Origin: Gadus chalcogrammus
Taxonomy: Eukaryota > Chordata > Actinopteri > Gadiformes > Gadidae
Assembly: GCF_026213295.1 (NCBI RefSeq)
Contig: NC_079424.1
Location: 20,920,614 to 20,984,613 of the forward strand
Length of the DNA: 64,000 nucleotides
Direction: 5' to 3'
The first letter of the stretch is position 1. Every line of letters begins with the position of its first letter. Made by a program: the position numbers and the translations under genes. Of the stretch, positions 1 through 11,283 are shown piece by piece. The notes below the pieces were generated by a model. The model had not been told where the DNA came from. It did no database searches and saw nothing but the letters and a program-made list of their open reading frames with translations.

Positions 1-246
1 GGAGAAAGGGCTAATTCCAGGAGGCCAGATCCATCTGCAGGTCACAAGCAGACACAACCTCAACAGCAGCAGCAGCCTCAACCGCAGCAGCAGCAAGCTC
101 AACAGCAGCAGCAGCCTCAACAGCCGCAGCAGCAGCCCGGACATCAGCAGCAGCAGCCTCAACAGCCGCAGCAGCAGCCTGGACATCAGCAGCAGCCTCA
201 ACAGCTGCAGCAGCAGCCTGGACATCAGCAGCAGCAGCAGCCACCT

Positions 247-277
<31 letters not shown>

Positions 278-520
278 CGCAACATCAGCAGCAGCCGCAA
301 CATCAGCAGCAGCCGCAACATCAGCAGCCGCCTCAGCAGCAGCAGCAGCGTCCAGGAGGCCCGGCCCAAACTGGGAGACAGTCCAGCAATGAGACACCAG
401 ATGGTCAACAACAAGGTCAACAACAGCGTCATCAGCCCCAGCAGCAGGCCATGCAGCAGGGCCTGCCTCCTCACCCCACTACTGGTGGACCACAGCCTAC
501 TCCAGCCTCTGCTGGGGCAG

Positions 521-580
<60 letters not shown>

Positions 581-666
581 TGCAGCAGCCCAGACCTGGC
601 CAGACCCCTCCACTGGGACGCCAGCCGGCGGCAGGGCCTGCGGCAGGACCACCAGCACCGACAGCT
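1..666 (+). CDS. bsn: bassoon-like C-terminal Gln-rich exon (5' partial)
   Basis: The reading frame is open from base 1, with codons starting at positions 1, 4, 7 and so on. It encodes a Gln/Pro/His-rich low-complexity segment with a 19-residue polyglutamine run near its end. The exon should end at 666, before a GTCAGT donor, in phase 0, and joins the next exon in frame. Bassoon is a giant presynaptic active-zone scaffold, and mammalian bassoon carries a polyglutamine tract close to its C-terminus; the arrangement of polyQ, small Ala/Pro exons and a short basic-aromatic end fits. The exon begins upstream of the window. The assignment rests on remembered family features, not an alignment; another Gln-rich neuronal scaffold is the alternative. 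Confidence 0.62.
523..579 (+). repeat. (CAG)19 tract coding polyglutamine
   Basis: There are nineteen uninterrupted CAG codons in the reading frame of the bassoon-like exon, followed by CTG and two more CAG. Upstream bases 60-350 hold interrupted CAG/CAA/CCG repeats coding mixed Gln/Pro/His. Pure CAG is the configuration most prone to length change. Confidence 0.95.
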
Positions 667-836
667 GTCAGTACTGCATACTTTACATTATAAATATTTT
701 CAGAATGTTAACCTCCATAAACCTTTATTTGTGAAGTACTTTTAATACATATGTATGCTCAACTCTTTGAGTGTATAATATCACTGACATAATAGAAAAA
801 GATTGCAGGTCCCCAATATGCTTTCCCTTTTAACAG

Positions 837-939
837 GTAAAAATGGACCATGCCCCTGCAGCCGCTGCAGCAATGAGGGCCTCCCCGCCCGCCGCCGCCA
901 CACCCCCTAAAACAGCCACGCCTCCACTGACAGGCATCG
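837..939 (+). CDS. bsn: bassoon-like internal coding exon
   Basis: The exon follows a pyrimidine-rich acceptor ending TTTTAACAG at 836 and ends before a GTAACG donor at 940. It enters in phase 0 from the exon ending at 666 and leaves in phase 1. It encodes about 34 residues rich in Ala, Pro and Thr, a linker with no recognisable domain. Phase agreement with both neighbours supports it as a genuine exon. Confidence 0.6.
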
Positions 940-1033
940 GTAACGCCTCCCACCCTGTCCCCCCCCAGCCAATAACAAAGAGGGGTCCCTCTGTGAATGC
1001 TCTCCTGACGGGGTGTGTGTCCGTCCCTGACAG

Positions 1034-1177
1034 GCTCCAAGGCTCCGGTGGGGATCGGGAGTAAGGCCGGAGGCATCGGCGGCGCCGCGCCCCCCCAGGC
1101 CGCCGCCGACGGGGAGAACGTCCTCACCAAGATGCTGCCTGGAGCGGCCGCAGAGCAGGCCGGGAAGCTGGGAGATG
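1034..1177 (+). CDS. bsn: bassoon-like penultimate coding exon
   Basis: The acceptor CCCTGACAG ends at 1033 and the donor GTGAGC begins at 1178. The exon enters and leaves in phase 1, consistent with the exons on either side. It encodes about 48 residues: a Gly/Ala-rich stretch followed by a conserved-looking segment containing ENVLTKMLPG and an AEQAGKLGD-type sequence. No catalytic domain is present. Confidence 0.62.
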
Positions 1178-1330
1178 GTGAGCTCCTCCGTCCACATAAT
1201 GCATACACACAGGATACACACCGCATGGCTAACCCTAACCCCAACAGACCGCTCATAAACCTGCACCTGAATAAATAGACATTTCTGTTGTGACTTTTCA
1301 CTGGGGAAACGCGTAATGGGGTACAGTAAA

Positions 1331-1372
1331 ATGATGATGATGATGATGATGGTGATGATGTTGATGATGTGA
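1331..1372 (+). repeat. GAT/GTT trinucleotide microsatellite
   Basis: A short run of ATG/GAT triplets with a few T substitutions lies in the last coding intron of the bassoon-like gene. Confidence 0.8.
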
Positions 1373-1439
1373 TTTGTGTATGGAATGTTTTTGTATTGCC
1401 AGTGGTTTGGTTCAATATATGTTCTCTTTTCTGTCTTAG

Positions 1440-1480
1440 CTTTGTCTGGCCTCGGTAAAAAGTTCACTTCGTTTTGGTGA
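1440..1480 (+). CDS. bsn: bassoon-like last coding exon with stop codon
   Basis: The acceptor TCTGTCTTAG ends at 1439. Joined in phase 1 to the previous exon, it adds a short C-terminus reading ALSGLGKKFTSFW, then TGA at 1478-1480. The small aromatic and basic end looks like a conserved protein terminus. Only 41 nt of this exon are coding. Confidence 0.62.
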
Positions 1481-2609
1481 ACAACATGACAAAGGGTAAG
1501 AACATTTTATAATATTAATAATAAAACACATAAAAAAACAATCTGTTCTTACTGTAATCGACATTTAAGAATGTGTCTTTTCTTTTTAGAGTGACTGAAG
1601 AGAAATTGGGAGCTCTGTACTTGTAAAACCTATGAAACTGCAGGAATTAACACATTTCACCATCTAGAAGATATGAAACAAGGATAAGCGAGGCGGCCGG
1701 TGGGAGCGCATCAGTGAGTTTCTATATGCCCCTTCTTGACTCCATCCTCAAGTAAATACATTCATTAAAGAAATTAAAAAAATATATGTTCTTTAGGAAT
1801 ATGCCGCAGCACATATGGGTCCAGTTTCCCTTCAACTTTTCTGGAGGAAAATCTGGAAAAGGAATTGATTGATTGATTAAGTTATTAATATCATAATATC
1901 AAGTGTTGAAAGTGTTAATTGAAGGCTCTTGGTTGTTTGTGTAGAGTCCAGTTCTAAATCAAACTGACTCTTTGTTTCCTTGGTGACCAAACAGAAGTGG
2001 AATCAAAGTTCGTCAGTAACGGACTCCCCAGACACCTGAACCGACCCGCTGACGCTCAGTGGTTTAATGGAGGCATGATGAAGCCCTGGGGTCACTTGAC
2101 CTCAGAGACCAGCGGCCCCCGTTGACCCTCAGTGAGTACGGGTCATGTGATCAGTAATATGTGGGAGTGTGTGCATGAGTGTGTGTGTGTGTGTGAGTTT
2201 TATTCTAATGGGCTGTGATCGGCTGGATTTTGAACCATTGATAGACGCAGGACATTTGTCAATGCTGCATAATAAAACAAGGTCAACAAATAAGGAAATA
2301 AGTCACTGCCTAAAGCCACAGCGAGATCATAGTGTAAAATTACACATAATGACAGTTAATACCACTATAACGCAAGGGGGTTATATTGTTAGTGCTATTG
2401 GTATTCTACCACGGTTGAAAACAAAATAAAATATAGAATCAATTGTAATCATATTGTGGGGATATTTTCCATGGAGAGATTTAACTACTGGTTTCACAGA
2501 TTTCACACGTACTTTTGAGTTAGGAACTGCGTGTTATGGGTCTAATCAATAAGTCATATATATAATTGATATCATACTGATCAGGCATGTGGTCATTGTA
2601 GCACGGTGG

Positions 2610-3207
2610 GCTGTTATGCCAGATGTGCTGTTATGCTACGTGTGCTGTTATGCTACGTGTGCTGTTATGCTACGTGTGCTGTTATGCCAGGTGTGCTGTT
2701 ATGCCAGGTGTGTGATGTTATGCCAGGTGCGCTGTTATGCCAGGTGTGTGATGTTATGCCAGGTGTGCTGTTATGCCAGGTGCACTGTTATGCCAGGTGC
2801 GCTGTTATGCTACGTGTGCTGTTATGCTACGTGTGCTGTTATGCCAGGTGTGCTGTTATGCCAGGTGTGCTGTTATGCCAGGTGTGCTGTTATGCCAGGT
2901 GTGCTGTTATGCTACGTGTGCTGTTATGCTACGTGTGCTGTTATGCTACGTGTTCTGTTATGCTACGTGCGCTGTTATGCCAGGTGTGCTGTTATGCCAG
3001 GTGTGCTGTTATGCCAGGTGTGCTGTTATGCTACGTGTGCTGTTATGCTACGTGTGCTGTTATGCTACGTGTTCTGTTATGCTACGTGCGCTGTTATGCC
3101 AGGTGTGCTGTTATGCCAGGTGTGCTGTTATGCTACGTGTTCTGTTATGCTACGTGCGTTGTTATGCCAGGTGTGCTGTTATGCCAGGTGTGCTGTTATG
3201 CTATGTA
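2610..3207 (+). repeat. 17-bp minisatellite, about 35 copies, two alternating variants
   Basis: Units of TGCTGTTATGCCAGGTG and TGCTGTTATGCTACGTG are mixed over roughly 600 bp. Occasional 19-20 bp variants with a GTGATG insertion occur near 2710 and 2750. Because 17 is not a multiple of 3, all three plus frames cycle through the same Cys/Tyr/Leu-rich peptide and stay open, which produces three overlapping spurious ORFs. Confidence 0.93.
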
Positions 3208-3708
3208 TGGTGTGGTGCTCATGTGATTCCTAATAACGAGTGGACCTGTCCGGTTGCTGGTTTGAACTCCTTGTGAACTGTCAGGGGTTCAATCAGTCTC
3301 CCCGATCCCATACATGTCCCGCTGGACCACCACAATCAGGAAGAGGCTAATTGTGGCTCTAATGTCAGCCACATGCATGCCCTTAGTATAATTTTCCCTT
3401 TCCTCCACGTCACACAAACGTGCTTTCAGTCCCCTCCCATCTGTCCTCCCCACACACACTCACACACCGCCACCATGAGTAACAGTGAGGTAGCGCTGAT
3501 TACTGGAATGAACTAATAATTAATCCCTCTCAATGGGGCGCCATTAAAGAAGAAAATGGATCTGAGGATCCGGGGAAGCGTGCATTGTGCATAGAGTCAC
3601 ATCCCACACACTGTCCAGTTACACAAGAAGACGCACACACACACACAAACACACACGCACACACAGTACCTGGGTTTCAGAGGGGTTGATGACCTCTGAG
3701 TCAAACAC

Positions 3709-3711
<3 letters not shown>

Positions 3712-3791
<80 letters not shown>
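3712..3791 (+). repeat. (CT)n microsatellite
   Basis: About 40 uninterrupted CT dinucleotides. The sequence from 3208 to 3711 around it shows no gene, only CA-rich stretches. Confidence 0.97.
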
Positions 3792-3794
<3 letters not shown>

Positions 3795-4360
3795 GTCTCC
3801 ATTAGAGTGTGGAGTTAAACCCTGCTCTGAGCTGCAGGCAGACCTGCTCAGATTTACAGATTACCAGCAGCCCTAGCCTCTCTGTGATTGGTGGAGCAAG
3901 GGAAGCCCAGCGTTGGATCATGTTGTCATCGTTTGGGTGGGGGGGGGGGCAGTGAACAGAGAGTGACGTGAGGGGATCATGGTGTTTGACCCGGGATTTA
4001 AACTACTGGAAGAAAGATGCTTGGCTGCAAAATAGTACTGGGTATGGGAGTATTATTATAGCACTTAATTGCCTTTCCATCCTGTTCTGGTGAAAGCAGA
4101 ACTAATGGTTGCTTAATTTCCCCTCTGCAGGATTAACTGAGAGCTGCTGCTGTCTGGGGAGTTCACGTCTGGCTGGGACACTTGATTCTCCGTTGATGAA
4201 TTCAAATCCTTTTCTTCTCATAACTTCCAACGTAAAGATGTCAACTAGTGAATTTCATAGGTTTTCCTTGTACCAAAGAGGCGTACCACAGCCAACAATG
4301 ACACCACCGAGTCTAAGAGACAAGACACACCACAGAAACAACAAACTCACCCTACTATGA

Positions 4361-5590
4361 TCCTTGAATGCTTGTTTTTCTAAGATCTCTCTCTCTACAT
4401 TCCAGTATTGGGAATTTGACCCTTTCTTTGAATGTTTTCTTATTTTGTTCCTCTTTTTTTTATGTATTTTTGTTCTGGTGTTCTGTTGTGTAAATTTGGA
4501 AATGAAGATTGCACGCACAAAGGTTGAAAATACAAAAAAAAGAAAAGAAAAAAAAAGTCAATCAAATTGAAAATCAAAAGCCCATATCAAAACGTTGTTT
4601 TCTTGGGGAGAGTTGAGGGGAGGGGAGACCTGCCAGTGTGCCCACAGAGTGTGAGCTGACACCACGCAGGGCCGGGGCTATCGGTAACCACTGCAAAGCC
4701 ATTGTTATTATCTGTCCACTGGGGCTTTCATTTTGTTACTAACTGTCCACTGGGGACTTACATTTTGTATCGATTTGTTCTCATCTTTTAGTTTCTTCAA
4801 ATGTTTTTTGCCTGATACTCAAGGAATGGAACAGCCTTATTCATTGCATATTTTTGAATTGTATACCTCATGTGTTTTTAAAACACCCATCCATACGTTC
4901 GATTTCTTTTTTTGCACAACTGTAAACTAATATATGTTAATTTAAATCAGAGTACATATTATGTAAATGACTTGCATTTTCATACAATATTTTTTTGTGA
5001 CTTGTTCTGTGTTTCTCTTTGGTATATGTTTATATTTTCAATTGTCCATGTACTTTATGGTCGAGTTACCTAGCATTTCAATATTTTGCTCGTTGATTTA
5101 AAAAGCAATAGCATGCAAATGGTGTATAGCACAATGGTTTCAATGTCATTTAAATTATCGGTAAAGCGTGAAACATCTCCGTTGATGAATGTCCATGAAT
5201 AACTCTTTTGTCAGAGCGTTTACAGTACCACATCAACACATTTTATGCTCATGCACATAGCATCGAGGCAGGTATAAACACAAAAACACACACACACACA
5301 CATTGTGCATCCCAGTTACAGTTGTGTGACAGGATTTTGTTAGCTCTCCATTCAGCAGACCCTGAGGGGCGTGATTGTATGTATTTATTTGAACTTTATT
5401 CATAAGGTTAGCCTCATCGAGACGAGGTAATAAGGTTACTAACCCACCAACGAGATCATCCCACTAACGAGCTGGGCCCACTGCCTCCCTTCACACACAC
5501 CCACACAGACACACACACACACAACTAGACCCACACACATAAACTCATGTACACAGAAAAAAACACACTTGTCTCACACACTTGTCACGT
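4361..5590. other. AT-rich non-coding stretch
   Basis: T-rich and A-rich sequence with short CA runs near 5287 and 5490-5560. No conserved ORF, splice pattern or RNA gene is visible. It may be 3' UTR or intergenic. Confidence 0.5.
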
Positions 5591-5609
5591 AACCCCCCCC
5601 CCCCCCCCC

Positions 5610-5688
<79 letters not shown>
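5591..5688 (+). repeat. poly-C run plus (AC)n microsatellite
   Basis: About 20 C residues followed directly by a compound AC repeat running to 5688. Such homopolymers are prone to assembly length errors. Confidence 0.95.
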
Positions 5689-7473
<1,785 letters not shown>

Positions 7474-8419
7474 GCAATTTATCAACGTTAGGTACAAAGA
7501 AATCTGTGCATAAACCCTTCGCAGTTTGTGGACAAATGTTTTTTTGGACAAAATGTGTTCTCTGCTTGAAACGGAGACGCACTTGGTTGACCATTATGAT
7601 ACAACAGGAACACAATGGTGAGAGGTTCAAACATTGGCATGCAGAACTGCACTCACTGTCAGCGCTCAGCTTGTGGACCCCCAGCTGCTTCTGGGACGAT
7701 CCCCGGCCCGACCCTTCCACTACAGGTCCTGATCATCCTATAACCTCTCATTCTCTCCTTTATCACATTTATTGATTCATTGATTGCCCCGATCGCCCCA
7801 TCCTCCATTATTTTCTATCCACTGATCCTGATGTCTTTGGTCACCATGGATACCAGCCTCCGGCCTCGTCCCAGCTGGGACGTCAGGCAGCCTGTAGGTA
7901 GGACTGTTTCCGTACAGTCCTCTATAAATAGCAGAGCAGACCAAAGCATTTCTCAACCCCAACAGTCCACTCGCCAGGATCCACAGGAAATACTTTTAGG
8001 GCAAGGATTGCAAGGTAGTGACATCACCGAACATCAGGTTCCCCAACAAAGCTCCCAGTTTGGAAGCCCTTCAGAAGGAATGGCCCCACTAAAACAGTGT
8101 GGTTGTAAGCGGAGCCCTACTGCCCATCCACAGCACAATGCAACATCTGAAATTATTATTTATTTATTCTATTTAACATTGATCATGTTTATCTTATTCA
8201 ATATAACTTATGTTGACATATTTTATTCAACTTGAATCAATCACATCATTGCATCCTATTTTATCTGTCGTATTTCTCATAAAAAAAATAGCACCAGTCA
8301 GTTGCCTTTCATGAAACTTTCCCCATTTTTTTTAATTTCCCCTAGGGATCAATAAAGTATTAATGTAGCTATCAATGATAGAGGGGGACTTAGATGAGAT
8401 TCAAACGGATTGGACAAAT

Positions 8420-8580
8420 GGGAGCTCTACAGAAATCAGGGGCTGAGCTATAGGCTTTTCTTTTCCGGAAAGGTAATCATAATGCCCAAACGAACCCCAC
8501 TTTAACAATAGGTTTAGACAGATCAGTGAATACCTAATAACGTCCCACATGGGACAAAACAAAAGTACGATGTCCTAACT
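8420..8580 (+). repeat. dispersed repeat, copy 1
   Basis: This stretch closely resembles 22556-22700. Shared landmarks are CAGGGGCTG, CCTTTCCGGAA-like sequence, CAGATCAGTGAATACC and ACGTCCCACATGGGAC. The two copies lie on opposite sides of the nested transposon block in the same orientation, so they could be terminal parts of one old element or a duplicated target region. Confidence 0.6.
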
Positions 8581-8604
8581 GTGTGTTCACCCCAAACGCG
8601 AAGG
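8581..8604 (+). mobile_element. left end of an outer DNA transposon interrupted by later insertions
   Basis: The sequence GTGTGTTCAC followed by CCAAACGCGAA appears here and, inverted, at 21659-21683 (TTTCGCGTTTGGTGTGAAC). These look like the terminal inverted repeats of one element. The body between them is split by the insertions at 8605, 9806 and 15182. Superfamily not established; Harbinger-like is one possibility. Confidence 0.5.
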
Positions 8605-9451
8605 TATGGAAGCATATATGTAGCAAAATTCAAATGGCAATGCAATTTGCCATTACATTATGCAATTGACAATTCATTATGCAATTTTATAATGTAATTT
8701 GTAAATACGTTATTCAAAGTGTATTTTAATATGCAAAGTGACAATGCAATCCTCAATTAAATTTGCAAAAGTTATAACAATAAAAATAGAATAACATTGT
8801 CAAATTCTTTGAGTTCCTTTATTCAAATTGAAAAGCTATAGCGTCCCCGTGATTGAAATCCACTTCGCCACGCTCCGTGTGTTGCGATATTCAAATGACA
8901 TTTCAATCCGCAAAACGAACGCTTTGCAAAAGTATTGGCAAAATGTTTCCCAAAACGTAATCCAAAACGTTTTCCAAAAAGTCAATATGCAAAGTGTCAA
9001 ACGTATAAGCCAATCAGCGCCTGGGTGGGAACTACGTAATTTGCTCGTAATTTCCTTGTTCACGTTCCCTTCTCTGGTTCGTATGTGTCAGGTCCATGGT
9101 CACCAATGGAGATTATTGATACGCTCCGAAGTTTGGCCGATGATGTGGAGAACAATCGTGTTTCAGACACAGATGTAGTAGATAGAGTGCGTGTTCTGGG
9201 AATAAGGATAGAGGACTTATCCTCACTGGTACATTTTGACGCCAGTGTGGTAAACACAAAGATTTCCCAAGTGCTAGAGGCACTGGGTGCGAATTGCGAA
9301 ACATAGGGTCGGGACTGGGAGACCCACCGTGGAGATAGCCAACAAATTACATTATGAAATTGCATAATGCATTGTCAATTGCATAACGTAATTACTGATT
9401 GAATTGCAAATTGCATTGCCATTTGAATTTTGCTACATATATGCTTCCATA
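8605..9451. mobile_element. IS3EU-like DNA transposon, internally deleted
   Basis: Two 46-bp terminal inverted repeats, 8605-8650 and 9406-9451, begin TATGGAAGCATATATG. The flanking hexamers are CGAAGG on the left and CGACGG on the right, a 6-bp target duplication with one mismatch. Six-base duplications and 5'-TAY ends are, as I recall, the signature of the IS3EU superfamily. A short ORF inside resembles the start of a transposase. At 847 bp the copy is too short to encode a full one. Confidence 0.6.
9106..9306 (+). pseudogene. truncated N-terminal transposase-like ORF in the IS3EU-like element
   Basis: The ATG at 9106 opens a 66-codon frame ending in TAG at 9306. The peptide contains IIDTLRSLADDVENN and LGIRIEDLS-type sequence, and resembles the N-terminal helical region of integrase-core proteins common in fish genomes. 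The catalytic DDE core is absent, so this is a remnant inside a non-autonomous element. The family match is from memory. Confidence 0.4.
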
Positions 9452-9805
9452 CGACGGGGCGACAGGATCCCATACAAAGTGAACGTATAGACGCGTATCG
9501 GGCAATTTTTTCACGAGAAAACCGGCGACAAGTTTTGATTTATCGCGCCACACTTTCGCCGTGCACAGGCGAGCACGTTCACGAGGATTTGTGGCGCGAC
9601 AAATTTGCGAGTTGAAATATTTGAACTTTGACGCGAATTTCGCGTGATGAGAGCCAATCAGCGTTCAACCGTCAAACTCAGTGCAGCGCAGTCCGGGGTG
9701 AACTGCAGCATGGAGGAGAAAGTGAATGTTGCCGTTTGCGACTCCCGGAGCTCTATAATATAATATTTGTATGCATAATATCACGGCCAAAAGCTCTGTG
9801 CGCCT
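9452..9805 (+). mobile_element. outer DNA transposon, internal segment
   Basis: This is the continuation of the outer element after the nested IS3EU-like copy. It is rich in GCGAC and GGCGCGACAAA motifs that recur at 21570-21650. A short frame from ATG 9711 starts MEEKVNVAVCDS and then reaches a stop, perhaps the start of a MADF/Myb-like transposon protein. It ends in CACGGCCAAAAGCT just before the LTR retrotransposon. Confidence 0.45.
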
Positions 9806-10210
9806 TGTGGCATTCCCCCGGTGCCACGCCCCCTGTTCGGGAGAGTCGAGGCCGGGATATACCGCCGGTGGCCAACAGCCGGCGACAAATCCCAACCTCC
9901 CGAGAGCCGCCATCGGGGAAACGAGGAGCACCTGGGCAAGAGGCACCCAGGTGTTAAAAGGAGGCCACCAAACGACAGATCGACAGGAGTCGAGTGGAAG
10001 AGAGGACGACGCAGAGGACCGAGAGCATAGAGTGAGCCGCACGGCGGACACGTGGACGACGACTCGAGCATCCCCCCCCGACTTCGATGTACAGCGTACG
10101 CTTGTGTGGATATAAGAAACCGAGTGTAATAAACCACCGTTTGAGGCTTTGGACCCTCACACCCTGCCTGGTCCTTACTTTGAGCCCTTCTACCAAACCG
10201 AGTTACCACA
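9806..10210 (+). repeat. 5' LTR of the Gmr1-type element
   Basis: 405 bp, bounded by TGTGGCATTC and GAGTTACCACA. It contains a TGTAATAAACC polyadenylation-like signal at about 10114-10124 and a TTAAAAGG TATA-like box near 9955. It is identical in length to the 3' LTR. Confidence 0.93.
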
Positions 10211-10212
10211 TA

Positions 10213-10230
10213 TGGTGGAGGATGCGGGCA
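10213..10230 (+). other. primer binding site, probable tRNA-Ala
   Basis: TGGTGGAGGATGCGGGCA begins 2 nt after the 5' LTR. Its complement ends in CCA and resembles the 3' end of vertebrate tRNA-Ala (GCCCGCATYCTCCACCA type). Confidence 0.6.
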
Positions 10231-10356
10231 ACTCGGTCCACGTACGGCTCCCGGTAAGGACCCCTCCCCGCGTTTTGGCAGTGGCTCTTCGTTTTTTTTT
10301 TTTTTTTTTTCCTGTGCGGTTCCTCCGTTCGCGGAGGTGAATACCCGCGGACGTAG

Positions 10357-11283
10357 ATGCAGAACCCCGGGACAGCCGCAGGACCAGCCGGCCCGAGAGA
10401 ATCGGACCCCAGCCTGGCCCTGCTGACGGAGGCGGTGCTCCGCCTGACCCAGCAGGCCACCCGCGACCCGCCGACCACCGCCCCGACGAGTCGGCTCACA
10501 AAACTAGGACCCGACGACGATGTCGAGGCCTTCCTAGAAACATTTGAGCAGGTGGCAACCCGGGAGAGGTGGCCAGAGGCCCAGTGGGCCTATATAGTGG
10601 CCCCGTTTTTAACCGGACCCGCCCAGCAGGCGAGTCAGGACCTCAACCCCGGGGACGCGGGCCGGTATACCGCACTCAAGGCGGCCGTCTTGGCCTACTA
10701 TGGACATAGCCTTGCTGCGAAGGCCCTCAATTTCCACGAGTGGACGTTCGACGTCCGAGGACCCGTACGGACCCAGGTGGCCCACCAATGTCGGCTAGCC
10801 CGGAGGTGGCTGGTAGACGGAGCGGGACCCAGCCCCGTGGATCGGGTCGTGGTGGACAACACCGTGCGACAGCTGCCCCCCGACGCCCGGAGTGTGCTGG
10901 CCCACCACCACCCTGAGACCGTGGACGACCTCGTGCGCCAGCTGGAGAACTGGCAGGTGGCCCAGCGGCTGGCGGCGGGCCCGAGACCCAACCCCCGGGC
11001 CACCCGGGGAGAGACCCCAACACCGCCGTCGAGGACCCGGCCGTCCACCCCGCCCCGAGAACGAGGGGAACCCGAGACCCGGCGCTGCTACCACTGCGGA
11101 CAACGGGGACACCTGGTCCGGGACTGTCCCGACCGACAGGACGTCCCCATGCCCTCCGCGTGCACCGCCCCGAGAGACCGCCCCACCTGTATGCTGGCGA
11201 CCTGCTGGACACAGGGCGACAAGGACTCCCCCACTGTCCCCATCAAGGTGATGCACCAGGACACCCATGCCCTGGTGGACCAC
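10357..11283 (+). pseudogene. Gmr1-type gag and start of protease, frameshifted
   Basis: The ATG at 10357 opens the gag polyprotein. Residues about 48-200 form a capsid region with WPEAQWA, ALKAAVLAYYGHS and RWLVDGAGP segments; Gmr1-like capsids are the proposed source of the vertebrate SCAN domain. A CCHC zinc knuckle follows (C244, C247, H252, C257). The frame then enters an aspartic protease, but an extra base near 11281 destroys the ALVDTG active-site frame, and the open frame continues to 11754 as unrelated residues. In an intact element gag and pol appear to be one frame here. Confidence 0.85.

Larger units (their letters stand above)
1481..4360 (+). other. bsn: putative spliced 3' UTR exons of the bassoon-like gene
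   Basis: After the stop codon, strong splice sites line up: donor GTAAGA at 1496; acceptor at 1589 with donor GTGAGT at 1714 (exon 1590-1713); acceptor at 1994 with donor GTGAGT at 2132 (exon 1995-2131); and an acceptor CCCCTCTGCAG ending at 4130 that may open a terminal exon. None of these segments keeps a long open frame. This is inferred from splice-site quality only. The 17-bp minisatellite and the CT microsatellite would lie inside the last intron. Confidence 0.4.

Noticed and set aside
2589..3276. Three long overlapping Cys/Tyr-rich ORFs
   Set aside because: The 17-bp repeat unit cycles through all frames, so openness carries no coding evidence.
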